The notes: a model not told the origin generated them from the sequence alone. A stretch of DNA of 64,000 bases from Silurus meridionalis (GCF_014805685.1 NC_060887.1:32600463-32664462), one strand, 5' to 3'. Numbered from the stretch's first letter, positions 35,855 to 48,004 are shown. Translations and numbers: made by a program.

Positions 35855-36048
35855 GGCTATATGGTTAAGGCAGTCGGCTTTAGATTCAAAGGTTGTGAGT
35901 TCAAATCCAGGCCACACCAACCTGCCCCTCCTGAGTCCCTTGTAAGGCCTCACCTCCTCATATCTACTAGTTAAATGAATGAGATAAATGTGAATCGCTC
36001 TTGATAGGGTCGTCTGCTTAATGCCATAAATATAAATGTAATTGCAGG
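35855..36048 (+). mobile_element. tRNA-derived SINE with complete tail
   Basis: The A-box region is GGCTATATGGTTAAGGCAG and the B-box GGTTGTGAGTTCAAATCC. The tail is TGTGAATCGCTCTTGATAGG, GTCGTCTGCTTAATGCC, ending ATAAATATAAATGTA. This gives the orientation and tail order of the family that also sits at 13752 and 15192 in reverse. Confidence 0.78.
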
Positions 36049-36470
36049 CCACATTTCCTAGACCCCTTTGGTGTTCATCTAAACATTGGAATAATTCAAT
36101 CTGGTGAACTTGAGAGCATGTGTGATCAAGCAAGTTATCAGTAGGTGTACTGGTTCTAGCACAACCCATCTAACAGTGCTGTTCACATTATCACACTTAT
36201 TGTAGGTTTACCAAGAATGGAGCATTAGAGAATGCACCAATCACAGATACTAAGGTTGTCAGTGAAGAACAGGACAGGCTTTGGAACAGTGTTTGCCTGG
36301 TCAGTGAGCTATAATGTTCAACTTTAGCCAGAGCTGTATGGGATGGATTATTTTTATAAGGCTCACTTTAGGGCGTATGATCCGCTGATTATGTCTCCAC
36401 GGCAAATACGGCTTTTAATGCATACAGTTTATTCACTGTTGGAAACCTTCTGCACTGTAATGAACCAGAT
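36049..36470. other. Intronic sequence, nothing recognised
   Basis: No structure seen. Confidence 0.4.
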
Positions 36471-37130
36471 CAAGTCAAGTTTATTTCTATAGCACTTTTC
36501 ACAACGGACATTGTCTCAAAGCAGCTTCACAGGATTTAAGAATTAAGGTGAATGATGTATGTTTATTCCTGATGAGCAACCTGGGCAACTGTGGCAAGGA
36601 AAAACTCCCTTAGATGTTATCAGGAAGAAACCTTGAGAGGAACCAGACTCAAAAGGGAACCCATCCTCATTTGGGTGACATCAAGTGTCTTCTTCTTCTT
36701 CTTTCGGCTGCTCCCATTAGGGGTCTCCACAGCGGATCATCCATCTCCATACAACTCTGTCCTCTACATCTGCCTCTTTCAACCCAACTACCTGCATGTC
36801 TTCCCTCACCACATCCATTCCTGGTGGCTTAATCCTCATCATTCTCCTACCGATATACCCCATGTCCCTCCTCTGCAAATGTCCAAACCATCTCAATTGG
36901 GCTTCTCTCATTTTGTCCCCAAATGCAAAAATGTAAGATTATGAATAATGTTCTTTCCACAGTCATATACAGTCGGTTGACGTTATGGAACCAGGAGCTA
37001 CTGAGCAACTCATAAAATAGCTCAACATTTGAGATCATCACAGATCCAACACCAGTTTCTCCATGCTGGAGCCTTTAAACACTCAAAGAGGTCCAATGTC
37101 CAAACTCCACATGATGTGGGATCCATTGGC
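36471..37130 (+). repeat. CAAAGCAGC dispersed repeat, interrupted by a LINE
   Basis: The left part (36471-36688) runs from TCAAGTCAAGTTTATTTC through TGTCTCAAAGCAGCTTCACA and GAGGAACCAGACTC to GGTGACATCAAGTG. The right part resumes at about 36940 with AGATTATGAATAATGTTC and runs through AGGAGCTACTGAGCAACTC and GAGATCATCACAGATCCAAC. The uninterrupted order is visible in reverse at 18069-18462. About 65 bp of the repeat is missing at the junction, where the LINE fragment lies. Confidence 0.75.
36689..36944 (-). mobile_element. 5'-truncated RTE-like LINE 3' end
   Basis: On the minus strand the frame reads RWFGHLQRRDMGYIGRRMMR, then DVVREDMQVVGLKEADVEDR, ending MIRCGDP and a stop. This is the C-terminus of a reverse-transcriptase ORF common in fish non-LTR retrotransposons. 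The short 3' UTR (GATGATCCGCTGTGGAGACC, CCTAATGGGAGCAGCCGAAA) ends in a GAA repeat tail. Part of the basic region is deleted after IKPPG. Severe 5' truncation is normal for LINE insertions. RTE assignment rests on the short UTR and simple-repeat tail. Confidence 0.78.
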
Positions 37131-38223
37131 ATTGGTACGTCTCTAGATGGTTCGGGATGTTTGTGGGGTCGGAATCTACTTCTTTAAAGGTCCATAATCT
37201 TCAACTCTTAAGGATGCTTTAGGATGGATAAACCATGTCAATGGTTGTACAGTATATTGTGTGGTTCAGAGGAAATTACAGCATGTTTTTGGTGCGTCCA
37301 GCCTTGCACCTGGCTATGCATTTAAAACCTTTTGATTGAAGCCATAAAGTGCATGAGACTGCTGGTAGGAACTATGCAAAGTAATAATTTCCTGCATAAT
37401 TGCTGTGCTACACATCCAGCATCTATCCAAACTAAAAGGTTTTAACGTGTGTCTGTCCATACAGTCCCCTTGATGTAACATTAGAGCAGCATTAACCAAT
37501 GTTGGTTAAGCCATGTTCAGATAAAGGTGCACTTTCACATTAAATCTTTAGAAACTTTTTAATCACACATAATAGTTTGACTTCCTTTCATCTCTCAGTA
37601 GACACTCTTATTCTCATTGCCAAGGTTGGCTCGTGTTATGTCAGTGTTTGTCAGCTTACATAACCTTCAACCCAACAAGCCTTCTCCAGTCTCCTCTACA
37701 GCACCGTTATCAGCACAGCCGGCTCCGATCACCAAAATGCTGCATTCTGTTACTATCCATTTCCGTCAGGTATAATTAGAAAATAAATTAGTTGTTGGAT
37801 TAATACGATGAGAGGAACGTCTGCGGTGAGTCTGAGCTGCTCAAGTCTGTAGCTCTTAATCAAATGCAAATTGATTTTTTTAGGGGGGGTGGTTCTCTTC
37901 CACACTTTGAGAAGAGAAAAGCTGCGGATGAGAAGAATGTCCCTCATCTAACAGCAGGATTTAATAAAAAAGTCTTAAAATAGAACGGGTCAAATTGCTT
38001 CACCAAACAGTTTTTTCTATGCTATTCTTTGGGTGTATTAATGTGTGTGCGTGTGGGTGCGTGCTGCAAAGCTGACTGCTGTTATGTAGCTTTGATTGAA
38101 ATAGAATATATATATTCTATATATATATGTTATAAAGTTAAAGTTAGTTGTTTTAAATAATATTGTTTATAAATACAATATTGTTTATACAATATAAAGT
38201 CACAGCTAAGTTATTAGTTAGGG
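37131..38223. other. Intronic sequence, nothing recognised
   Basis: A palindromic AT-rich stretch lies at 38104-38130. 37570-38080 is repeat-free. Confidence 0.4.
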
Positions 38224-38500
38224 AAGTGGTAGCTCAACGGTTAAGGCTGTGGGTTACTGCTTTGAATCTCAGGGATTCAAGCCCCAGCCCTACCAAGCTG
38301 CGACTGTTGGGCCCTTGAGCAAGGCCCTTAACCCTCTCCTCTCCAGGGATGACCCTGCATCATAGCTGACCCTGTCTTCTGACCCCAGTTTCAAATATGC
38401 TAGGATATACATGGAAAGAATTCCAGTGTGCTGTATTGTATATGTGGCAAGTAACTGCATCTGTTCTATCTATTCTATTTATTCTATTATCCTACATAGT
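38224..38500 (+). mobile_element. tRNA-derived SINE, nearly full length
   Basis: A-box GTGGTAGCTCAACGGTTAAG, B-box GATTCAAGCC and body TTGGGCCCTTGAGCAAGGCC are followed by ATGACCCTGCATCATAGC. The tail AGAATTCCAGTGTGCTGTAT ends in TCTATTCTAT-type units. It is the same family as 26505 and 58332. Confidence 0.8.
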
Positions 38501-38774
38501 CTGTTTTAAGTTTTACACTTCTGTTACACAATTGACTATTAAGTGTTAATGAATAAAATGTGTTTTTTAAATTTAATTTGTTTGTTTTTTTATGGCATGG
38601 ATGGAGTTCATATCATCTATCCAAACTGCTCTCTGCATCATTGCTGCTTTAATGTTATTTTAAAGATTTTTTTTTGTCTCAGCTCCAGGACAATAGGATT
38701 AGACTTGTAGGATTCAGGTCTTTGTGTCTCTCTGCTTGTCTGGTCACACGTGTATCATCTTGTTAAGTTTTTAA

Positions 38775-39065
38775 GGTGGCATGATAGCACAGCATGTAGC
38801 CGTGGCAGCCTTACAGCTCCAGTGGTTTCAGAAGTTTGTTCTCCAGAAGTCTCTTATTGGGGTTTCTTCCACGTTTTCCAGTTTCTTCTGACCTCCCAGA
38901 AACATGCCAGTAGGTCAATTACACCCAGGTGTGAGTGTGTGTGGTTTTTGCATTCAACTGGTGTCCCACCCAGGGTGTAGTTCTTACCTCTCTCCCAGTG
39001 TTTCCAGGATAGGTTCCAGCTCTACTCAAGCTCTGACCAGGATTCAGCAGACAAAACAGAAAATG
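38775..39065 (+). mobile_element. V-SINE-like element, diverged
   Basis: GGTGGCATGATAGCACAGC resembles the tRNA-like head. GTTTCTTCCACGTTTTCCAG, CCTCCCAGAAACATGCCAGT and GGTGTCCCACCCAGGGTGTA follow the V-SINE order. The end is TTTCCAGGATAGGTTCCAGC and GACCAGGATTCAGCAG. Divergence is high. Confidence 0.65.
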
Positions 39066-39339
39066 AGTCAGAGTAATATGGCACTGCCTACTGGAGATAA
39101 GCCAACACTAGTATTTTTTCCCAACATTGCTCACAGTGCAGTTTAAGTGCCTCCTGAGGAGTGAAGAGAACTGGGTCAGATATCACAGTAAAATCAGGTG
39201 CACCTGTACTTGTGAACATTGTTTTGCTATCAAAATACATTATCTGATTATTATCGTGTTGTCATGATCTAAGATTTTATCTCGCCAAGCACTTGAAGTT
39301 GTTTAATAGGTCAATTGTCTTCCAGCAGTGCAATGCATA

Positions 39340-39935
39340 TAATCATGGTCTGGTGAGTCTTGATTTCTGCTGAGGTTCACAGATAGTATAATTTGGCAGC
39401 AAGAACATGAATACTGGATCCATTTTGCTTTGTGTCAACAGTCAAGGCTGGTAGAGGTGGTGTAATGGTCTGGAGAATGTTTTCCTGGTACTCTACCACA
39501 GCCTGAGTATTGTTGCTGTGGCACTTCATGGCCACAATTTAACCATCTTGTAATGGCTCTTACCAGGTTAATAATCATGTCAATAATAATACGCATAATA
39601 ATACTCCATGTCACCAAGCAACAGTCGTCTGAAACTTGTTACATGAACCTAAAAATGAAAGTTTACTATGGTGGCCTTCCCAGTCACCAGATTAAAATTC
39701 AGTGAAACACATTTGGGATGTGGGAGAACAAGAGATTTGCAGTACGAAAGTGCACTTGAAAAATCTGCAAGAATTGTGTGATTTAATCATTTCAACATGC
39801 TCCAGAACCCCAAAGGACCATTTCCAACATCTTGTGGAATCCATGCTCTAAAGTATTGAGGCTGTTTTAAAAGCAAAGGGAAGCCCTACCCAGTTGTACA
39901 GTGCTCCTAGTACTCTAAGTGTATAATCCATTTAA
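39340..39935 (+). mobile_element. Tc1-like remnant, family B, 3' half
   Basis: It starts at the block for the first catalytic Asp. GGTCTGGTGAGTCTTGATTT corresponds to WSDESRF but gives Gly for Asp and a stop for Arg. GGTGGTGTAATGGTCTGGAG matches GGVMVWG. The second Asp block is degraded. CCAGTCACCAGATTAAAATT matches the PDLNP motif with a stop and the following Glu changed to Lys. The right terminus is decayed (GTGCTCCTAGTACTCTAAG). All three catalytic positions are lost or doubtful. Confidence 0.78.
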
Positions 39936-41743
39936 GCAACAGTTTTAAGATGCAGCTTTATAGCATTTTGTTATACATTTTACCTCAGACCGCTCTGCAT
40001 TGGTAATATAGGAGATGTAGCGAATAAATACTGCGATTGGGTCATATGTGTGATCTTAAAAATTCTGATACACATTGTGAAGGCATTTTCTGAAGCAACA
40101 CTGACATTTCCGACCATTATACTTTTGTTTTGGACGAAGTGCGCATTCCAGGAAGCTCGTAATGGAAAGCTAAGGCTGCCCCTTCAGCTTATTATCGCAT
40201 TAAAAAACAACAATGGTTCTCACTTCACAGAATATCACATTGCTTGAGTGCTTGAGCTGTTAGTACCACTCCCGGTTGGAAATCATTAGAAGCCCACTGA
40301 ATGAATTTTCCCTGTCTACTCGTCTTCCTTCTCTCCAAGCTGAACCTGTTGGAGGGTGTCAGCTTGCATGATTGGCTTCCTCTCTGAAATGCATGCACTC
40401 TCACTGGATCTTTTGCTGTAAGTCAGCTTTGTGCAGTTTATATTAAAGAAACTTTGAGTTTATTACCATTGGCCCTGACGTGATCCCTTCAAATGAAATG
40501 GCAAAATCCTTTTTCTTATTAAGGAGCATCGAAAACAAGGACGCATGCTTCATATGAATTAAATATTCCATCAGCACTCATCTCAAATACATATTACAAA
40601 AAAATCTGAACCACAGCTTTATCTTATTTTTAAGTGTAAGATTATGAACTCAAAACTGTTCACACTGAGCTTTGCCAAGACTTTTATGTTGCTGCAAACC
40701 ACAATGCACGCTTAGGGTGAACATGGTACACGCACCCTCTATTATAATCTAATCTATAGTTCACTGAGTTTACAATTGACAATGTACTTAAAATGCTATC
40801 ACAGTCCTTTTAAATTCTCATTTCTGATTGGTCAGAATGTGTGCATTAATTCTTGAATGCTGAACGCAAGGCAAATCACAGTCATATGCATTACATAATG
40901 AATGCATGTGCTCTCATACATTATTGTTTCTATAGTAACAAATCTAGATGGTGCTGATCTGATCGGTCTCGGGTCGATATCGGCAAAAGATATCAGGAGG
41001 GAAAAGAAATAATTTAATTCAGAAAAGCAAATGTAATTCTTTAGGATTGGTTGATAGGATATTTTTTATTAATATTTATGTGTGCAGTGTAAGGATTTTT
41101 GTGTAAAAGGGTTTTGGTTTTTTTCTTCATGCATTTTCTGTATGATGGTGTTTCATTTCAAACAAATCATTTCAAAGCTTAGTAGTTTTTCAAGGAAAGA
41201 AAATCAGATGGGTATTGGTTGATACGCATTAGGGCTTTTCACACTGTGCTTAACCTCGGGCTATCATCATTCTATACACCGTTATTAACCCCAGGTAGTG
41301 GAACCATTCACACTTGTAATTTAGGAGCCGGGTTAGCACCTTTTCACCCAGGGTTATAAAATCCTGTTCCGACGCAGGTTTAGCACCAGGGTTATGAAAC
41401 TTTTAGCACCACTTGTGCGCCGTTAACCCCACATTGTGATGCCAAACGCATACAGCAAGATGCTTAGCAACAGACATGCAGTAAGAAATTGAACAGCGCT
41501 TTGTACACATGCTTTGTACAATCACTGACGACTTGCATGTTGTGTAAACGGGTGTTGCAGTGTTTGAAAGGGATTTTGTGTCTAAAAAAAATACCCAGGA
41601 GGATTGACATGCTGAATATATTCCCATTTCTATTAGACAGGTATTTTAACCAGTGACACATTTCGTATCTTAGCAATGGGAGTTTTTCAGATATGCAAAT
41701 ATAAATGTCAACCTAGGTTTTAGAAATGTACACTGTAAAATTA
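39936..41743. other. Intronic sequence; possible repeat at 41235-41440
   Basis: 41235-41440 has repeated GGTTA/TTAACC motifs and TTTCACACTGTGCTTAACC, resembling an old fish MITE, but the ends are not definable. The stretch CTGATTGGTCAGAATGTG at 40829 resembles 59526 and may be another old repeat. Nothing else is recognised. Confidence 0.35.
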
Positions 41744-42861
41744 CCGTGCATTTCACACCTATGCCTCAGTGTTGTCCTGCCTGAACAAATCCACCTCTTA
41801 ATACCAACATTATGATGCCACGGCTATAGAAACCATCAACGCAGTATAATAGAGTGCTGCGTTACAAACAGGTATTTCATACAGCGAGAAAGCCATTATT
41901 AAAGCAAGAAACCCAAACAAGTCTTCTTTTACTGCAGCCACAGCTGCACCACCAGCCTACATCAACTCTAGCAGAAGCATCAATATTAACTTTCTTTCGG
42001 CTTCTCCCATTAGGGGTCGTGTTTTTACGCTGGATGCCCTTCCTAACGCAACCCCCCCATTTATTCGGGCTTGGGACCGGCACTAAGAGTGGCTGGGGTC
42101 GGTTGCCTGACCGGGGATCGAACCCGGGCTGCATTGGGAGAGCGCCGCATCCTAACCACTAGACCACCAGGGGACCTAAAAGCATCAATATTAACCTTAT
42201 AAAATTGTTTTCGGTGCATTTTTCCATGCATTACAGTTTTCCTGGGGATTTAAAATGAAGGCAAGTTGTGTATTTATGTGCAAATACTACAAGAAAAAAA
42301 AAATGTTTACTGAAAAAGCTTAACATCTGTTTTGAACTGTTGTATCCCACCTTTCCTCACGATGTCCAACTTTTCTTGTAAGTGTATCTGCAACCAAATC
42401 GATTTCTTCTCCTCTGTCAGCCATTGTGGAATAAAAAAAAAAAAAATCAGCTATTAAATCCACACGGATATATTTGAGCGTGTGCAGTTTGCGACAGACG
42501 CATGTTGCGAGTCTGAATAGCCCGCTCCCTGACCATCCAATCAAGAAACATGGAATTGCAGATTGTTTGGATGCCATCCAGGGGACCTTGGAGTGGCCAG
42601 ATTGCAGTCTGAATGGTTAAAGCAACAGCTTCTAGCAACATAGATTAGAATCTAACAAGAGTCTGTGCTGTTCATTTTCGCTTGCCTTACCGCAATACGT
42701 GATGTGAAGACTGAAATCTGATTGGATAGAAACCCGAAACCTAAAATTGGTGGCACAAGAGCAACTGCGCACCCAAGAGAAACGCTGTGAAATGAAGAGA
42801 AGGGACTTTTGAGAATGATTTAATGCAGGCCAGCAGAGAAGGTCTTACTGGCCCATCACTG
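41744..42861 (-). mobile_element. CAGTG-ended non-autonomous element, copy B (hAT-like candidate), split by a SINE
   Basis: On the minus strand it begins CAGTGATGGGCCAGTAAGAC at 42861. It passes TGGCCACTCCAAGGTCCCCT, TGGCTGACAGAGGAGAAG, AAGTTGGACATCGTGAGG and ACAGTTCAAAACAG, reaching GGTTAATATTGATGCTT. There a SINE interrupts. It resumes at 41990 with GTTAATATTGATGCTTCTGC, then GGGTTTCTTGCTTTAATAAT, and ends near GGTGTGAAATGCACGG. A fragmentary frame reads MADRGEEIDLVADTLTRK, possibly the start of a lost transposase. It is collinear with copies A (29234) and C (45138). Confidence 0.75.
41991..42179 (-). mobile_element. tRNA-Glu-derived SINE with perfect 16-bp target duplication
   Basis: AAGCATCAATATTAAC occurs immediately before (41975-41990) and immediately after (42180-42195) this insert. 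On the minus strand the head (about 42174 down to 42104) reads CCCCTGGTGGTCTAGTGG, with the A-box, the CTC anticodon in GGCGCTCTCC, and B-box GGGTTCGATCC. This is close to vertebrate tRNA-Glu(CTC) except that the acceptor and anticodon stems are altered. The body and 3' end (CCCCTAATGGGAGAAGCCG, then a GAAA-type tail) match the SINE at 14452 and the LINE at 36689. It lies inside copy B, so it is younger than that element. Confidence 0.92.
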
Positions 42862-45052
42862 ATAAATACATTACATACATATTACACTGAATATAAGCAG
42901 TATTCCATTTTCCCAGGGTTTTGAAAGCTGTAGGTATACTATTTTAAACATCAAAAGGCTGAGGGTTTTTTAGGTGCTGATGTCAAAAAAGAAAATGTTG
43001 TATAGTGATATGGTGCTGTAAATGGTTTTTCTATAAGGGAAATAAAAGCACTTTAGTACATGATGTTACAGGAATAAAATCTAACTTTGAACGGGGAGGG
43101 TTTTTTAACAATGTGACAATTTTTTGACATACAGCTAATTTACTGGTCTTGGGCAAAATACCAGTTATGTATCAACTAACTTTTTAATGCAAACGTCTTG
43201 TTTGGTGCCCAACAGCCATGTTTGCAGTGTGACAGTGGTCTTTACAGCACTTTTGGACCTTGAATAATACCATCTAGTTTAAACCAGTTCTGTCAATCCT
43301 CAGTATTGTTGTCCTCTACCTCACTGAAACAGCAGCTGAACCGATTCTTTTCGGAATTTTTTCTTGAATATACTTCCTTCTTGTTTAAATGATATTTGAC
43401 TTGTACTTCCAACAATCCATTTACTAACAAGAAGAACTAGATTTCCGCATGCTTTCTACTCACACTTCCACTGAAGAAGAGGCCATCCTGCTCAGGGATA
43501 ACTATGTGCTTATCTTCTATCTTGGAACAAACTCTGATATTGATTGTTCTAAGTATCTTTGACTTGTCATCAGGTGGTAACAGTAACATCTCAACGTCGG
43601 ATTATAGGATTATTTTCCTATAACAGCATGTCCTGTTGTTTTAATCCTTTAAAAATAGTAAAGGAGATTAAATACTAAATATGAAGTTTAGAAGACAAGA
43701 TGTAAATTAAGCTTTTGATAGTAGAAATTAGCAAACAGCATTATATTACTATGGTTTATCCACAGGAAAACATTCCACTGTTTTCCCCTTTCCTTTTTTT
43801 TCCCCCAGAAAGTAGTCTGTATCGAGGGATACACAACCACCAGCGTTCCTGTTAAAATCCTTTTCAAATCATGCAAATTGCACTCCCAATTCTCCACTCG
43901 CTCTTCTATAGGCTTATGAACCAGAAGTAGTGGAATGGGAAATGGAAATGATGAAGATAAAAGTGCAAGCAAAAGAGACAAAGAATCACAAATATTATTG
44001 GACTCAATACTCATTTCTTAAACTGTAGGTTTGAGGCCACACTGGCACTGAAGAAAACCTGTTACTTGTGTATATCTGATCACAGGCACAAGCTGTGATC
44101 TGAGGTATAGAGAGAGCAATATAGCAGAGTGAAGTAGCAGGTCGCAGGGTGCAAACACGGTTCTGTCATCGGTTCTGTTGGTTTGCTTTACAGTTCGATG
44201 CATTATATGCAGCACTTATTCTTCTGTATATGTAAAGCAAACTGTAGTGGAGACGGCTCAGGCAGAATTTCCCTTCTCGTGAACCAGATTTGGTTTCTGG
44301 CTGGTGTTTTTAACAAGTATTGCCTCACTACAGGGGTTGTTGGTAAAATGTTCAAAGATATGGTCCTCACATTGAAAACACCACTATAACGTTTTTGTGC
44401 TTAACCCTGAAACTGCTTGCTTGAATTCTCTCTTGTTCATAAGATATATACAATAGTGGACAGATGTCAATGTTTCAGAGATAACATTTCTGAAAGATTT
44501 TAAAACATCTGCTGGCGTAGCCAATAGGAGGCTTTTTCACTGTGTTATTAAGAAAATGTTCTAACATAAGGTTACCAGTTAAATTTTTGGAAAAGACTGA
44601 ATTTGATTTTAGTTTTTCTTTTTTTCTTTTTAACAACCACCATGTTTTACATTTGATCCTTTTGGCAGCAGGTGCAAAAAAACTTTCAATTATTTGGTAC
44701 AAATATTCAATATTATATATATAATATATTTAAATCTTTCTTATTTCTTATTATAGGATTACAATAAACAAAGTATAGGATTATTAAACACATTTGAGCT
44801 TTAAATAGTTTTGGACATTCTAGAAACAAGCAAAATAACCAATTAGATCAAGAAAACTACAAGCTTAGAAAATAAGTAATGTCCAGAAAGGTTGAACAAG
44901 AATATATTTGGTTTATTGCAATTTAATAATATAAATAATCTAGACTATAATTTGATAATATAAAAATATTTTTACTTGTTAAAATGTTTTTTTAAAGCTG
45001 TGATGCCATATTTTATTTACTTCTTAAGTGATGCTGATTGTAAAGAATTACA
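42862..45052. other. Intronic sequence, nothing recognised
   Basis: About 2.2 kb without a recognisable repeat family. A short AT-rich palindrome lies near 44710-44730. Open frames here look random. Confidence 0.4.
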
Positions 45053-45120
45053 GGTTGGTTAGTTAGTTAGTTGGTGAGTTGGTTAGTTAGTTGGTTAGTT
45101 AGTTAGTTGGTTATGTAGTT
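45053..45120. repeat. GTTA/GTTG tetranucleotide array
   Basis: About sixteen irregularly alternating GTTA and GTTG units, with GTGA and ATGT variants. Confidence 0.9.
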
Positions 45121-45137
45121 GATAGTATTAGGAATAA

Positions 45138-45600
45138 CAGTGGTAGGCCATCAGGGAAGCAATACTTTCTCTTACTGAAATATGCTTAAATATTTTTTTT
45201 ATCCATGAATATGTATTAAATTATTTCCAATTATTCTCATCATTTCAAAGCATTTCTCTCAGATGTGGAGAAGTACATCGGAGTGTAAATTTCGGTTTGA
45301 GTTTCTATCCAATCTGATTTAAGCCGTCAAACGTTGCCGCAATATTATCCATTTCATGAGGATAATATTGATGCTTCTGCTGGAGATGTTGTATGCGGAT
45401 GGTCAGCTGTGGCTGCAGTGAAAGAGGACTTTTTAATTAGTGTTCATTGGGTTTCTTGCTTTAGTGATGGCGTTGAGTCTCGCTGTATAAGATACCTGTC
45501 CGTGATGCAGTGCTCTGTTATACTGCATTCTCTATATTTTTGATGGTTTCCATAGTCATAGTGTTGTAATAATGGTACTAGGAGGTAGATTGACTAGAGC
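45138..45600 (+). mobile_element. CAGTG-ended non-autonomous element, copy C
   Basis: It starts CAGTGGTAGGCCATCAGGGA and shares TTTCATGAGGATAATATTGA, GGTTTCTTGCTTTAGTGATG and GATGCAGTGCTCTGTTATAC with copies A and B. The middle segment carrying the possible coding start is absent. The 3' end is decayed near GGTAGATTGACTAGAGC. Confidence 0.65.
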
Positions 45601-48004
45601 ATTGCTATAGTGAGAAAAGGCCAATCTGACCAGTTGCTTCCACTGTTTTTACAGTGGTCTCCATTCGACTCAGCTGTAATGCTCTGTAAAATGATGCCAG
45701 GCGAGTACAATAAATATCAGCACCCCTGTGATTCAGTGACATTTAGAAAAACTGTAAGCTCAGCCTTAATATGCATTAATATACTGTGTTCTCCCACATG
45801 CCATGCATCCATCAGATTTGTGTTTCATCTGTCTGCTTGGGTCTGTCGCCTTTTCATACTCCTTAGAAAAAAAAAAAAGCAAAAATTGGCATGAATAACT
45901 GCATCTGCTGTCTCCCAAACCAGCTTCTACTACACAATAAAATGGCGAAGGCTTCAATAAAACGGTATTAAGTGTATTCGGATCACCGTTCACCTTCCCA
46001 TGGTAGGTGAGTTGTTGAACTCCTGTGCACTTACTCAAAATATAACGTTGTTTCATGCCAGTGAACGAAGAAAAGGAGGGTGTAGGAAGATAAAACATAA
46101 TCCACCAATTAATTAGTTACTCCCAGGATGACTTCATCATCTGGAACAGAAAGGATTATTTTTGTGTTTTAATTATTAAATTGTAAGTTGTTTTTTTGTT
46201 TTGTTTTCTTGGAAAAAGAAAAAAATACGATGATGTATCCATTTAATTTTCTAGTCCTCATCACTTATTTTGTTGAGTCATTTTATTTGCTAATTAAAAA
46301 TAAATAAATAAATCAATCACTTCACTGCTTTAGAAAATCACTTTATCCAATTAGCCTGTTTGGCTGCAGGATCCATGAGTAAAATAACATGTCCCAGTGG
46401 CAATCAGCGGTGTCCCAAATTTGTCAGGCGTTCTCGTTTGCACGCCTCACACAGTAGATATCTGGCTGAGCGTCGCAGAAAAATCCTTCCACAAGTATCT
46501 AGTGTTGCGTTCCACAGCCACAGCATTTGCCAGCTATTTTTGTAGGTGCCTACTTTCACAAATCTGGGATTTTCGATGTTGCAAGTTTCGGGTTATTTTT
46601 GGTATGTTAATTGCTTTCACATATTCTATGTTCCTCTTTTTTTAGTTCTCTCTTTTTGGGCTTGTAGTTGGACTAATTATAAGAGTTTTCACAGCAAACA
46701 GGAGTATGATCTTCCCCAATATGTCAGTCATTTACAGATGAGATTCCCTGCTGATCACACTCATCCATGAACTAATTTGAGCACAGATGTTGTATTTCCC
46801 TTTTGATAAAGAGAGTTGTTGTTTCATCTGCAGTGAAATGAGACTTGTACAAGCACTGAAATTATTTTAGCTAATTATCTTAGCATAAAGCGCATGCATG
46901 CGTCACTCATGACACTTGTGTTACTCATGAATGTGTATTAGTGCAATAAAAAAAAGTGGCATTTATATAGCCTTATTTGCATATTCATGTTGTTTTACAT
47001 ATTAAAGCCAAATGCACAGCAGGGTTCAGAAGTCTGGGACCACACTAAACTTTTTTTTAAACAAAGAAAGGAGATTGTCAGTATTTAATATTTGAGCTGT
47101 TGCACTGTGTCTATGTCTCTATTCGAATGTAAGTAAATTTCAATATTAATCATTGGTCCAAAAGTTCAGATTTTTCTTTTAGTATGATCCTACCCATTAA
47201 AGCATGTGTACAGGTGATATGCTGATGGATTCAATCGCATAGATTATTAGCTTTTAAACATGCGTGTGGAGTCTGTATGAGATTGAGCATACACTGTTAT
47301 TAAAGCTAAAAGCGGTGCACAATTTTTTTCAATATGTGCATGCACCATTTAAAGACTTTTCACACGCCCGTGGTTGTTGCTAATATCATTTGTAATGAGT
47401 TTGTAAAAATGTTAATTTAATTATAAACTACTAGAAAACAGAAGCATTTCTGGACTGGTCTCCATTTATTCCTGTTTAATTAACTTTTAACTAAATAACC
47501 CAAATTAAAACCTAATACAGTTCAACTCACTGGATAAATGACATACTTGTGTTGGACGTTAATATAAAGAGCAGTAGTGTACTCCAACATGGCATTAACA
47601 AAAATAACTCTTTTATATTCTTTTCCCAGTTTAGCTTTTATCAAAATAAATCACACATTTTACTCGTTTGCTGCGAAAACAAGATGCAGGTGGCTTCATG
47701 TTCCTTTGTGACAAAACAAGCTTGCTCCTGGGCCTGATAAACCCTCGTTACTAATTGTATTCTGGATTTCAAGTAAACTAATTAGTAAAAACTGGAGGTG
47801 CTCTGGCGTCTGAAGCCGAGCCTTTAAAGTTTTTCAGGTTGCATAGGAACTGAATAAGAGCATTGTGGTGTTGTCTCATGAAAGACAATAACATCTGGGG
47901 GGGGGGGCCTTTTCAAGGTATTTTCGATCCTTTATGTGAAAAATGAGTCTCATTTATTTTTATCTGCAAAGCAATACAAATACATATTTGTACCTGGGTT
48001 TTCG
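45601..48004. other. Intronic sequence, possible old repeat at 47020-47230
   Basis: TTCAGAAGTCTGGGACCACA at 47026 resembles the start of a dispersed fish repeat, with similarity perhaps to 47230; no ends are definable. A run of ten or more G lies near 47898. Nothing else is recognised. Confidence 0.35.

Noticed and set aside
42104..42174. Possible tRNA-Glu(CTC) gene on the minus strand
   Set aside because: It is the head of a SINE with body, tail and flanking target duplication; stems are altered.
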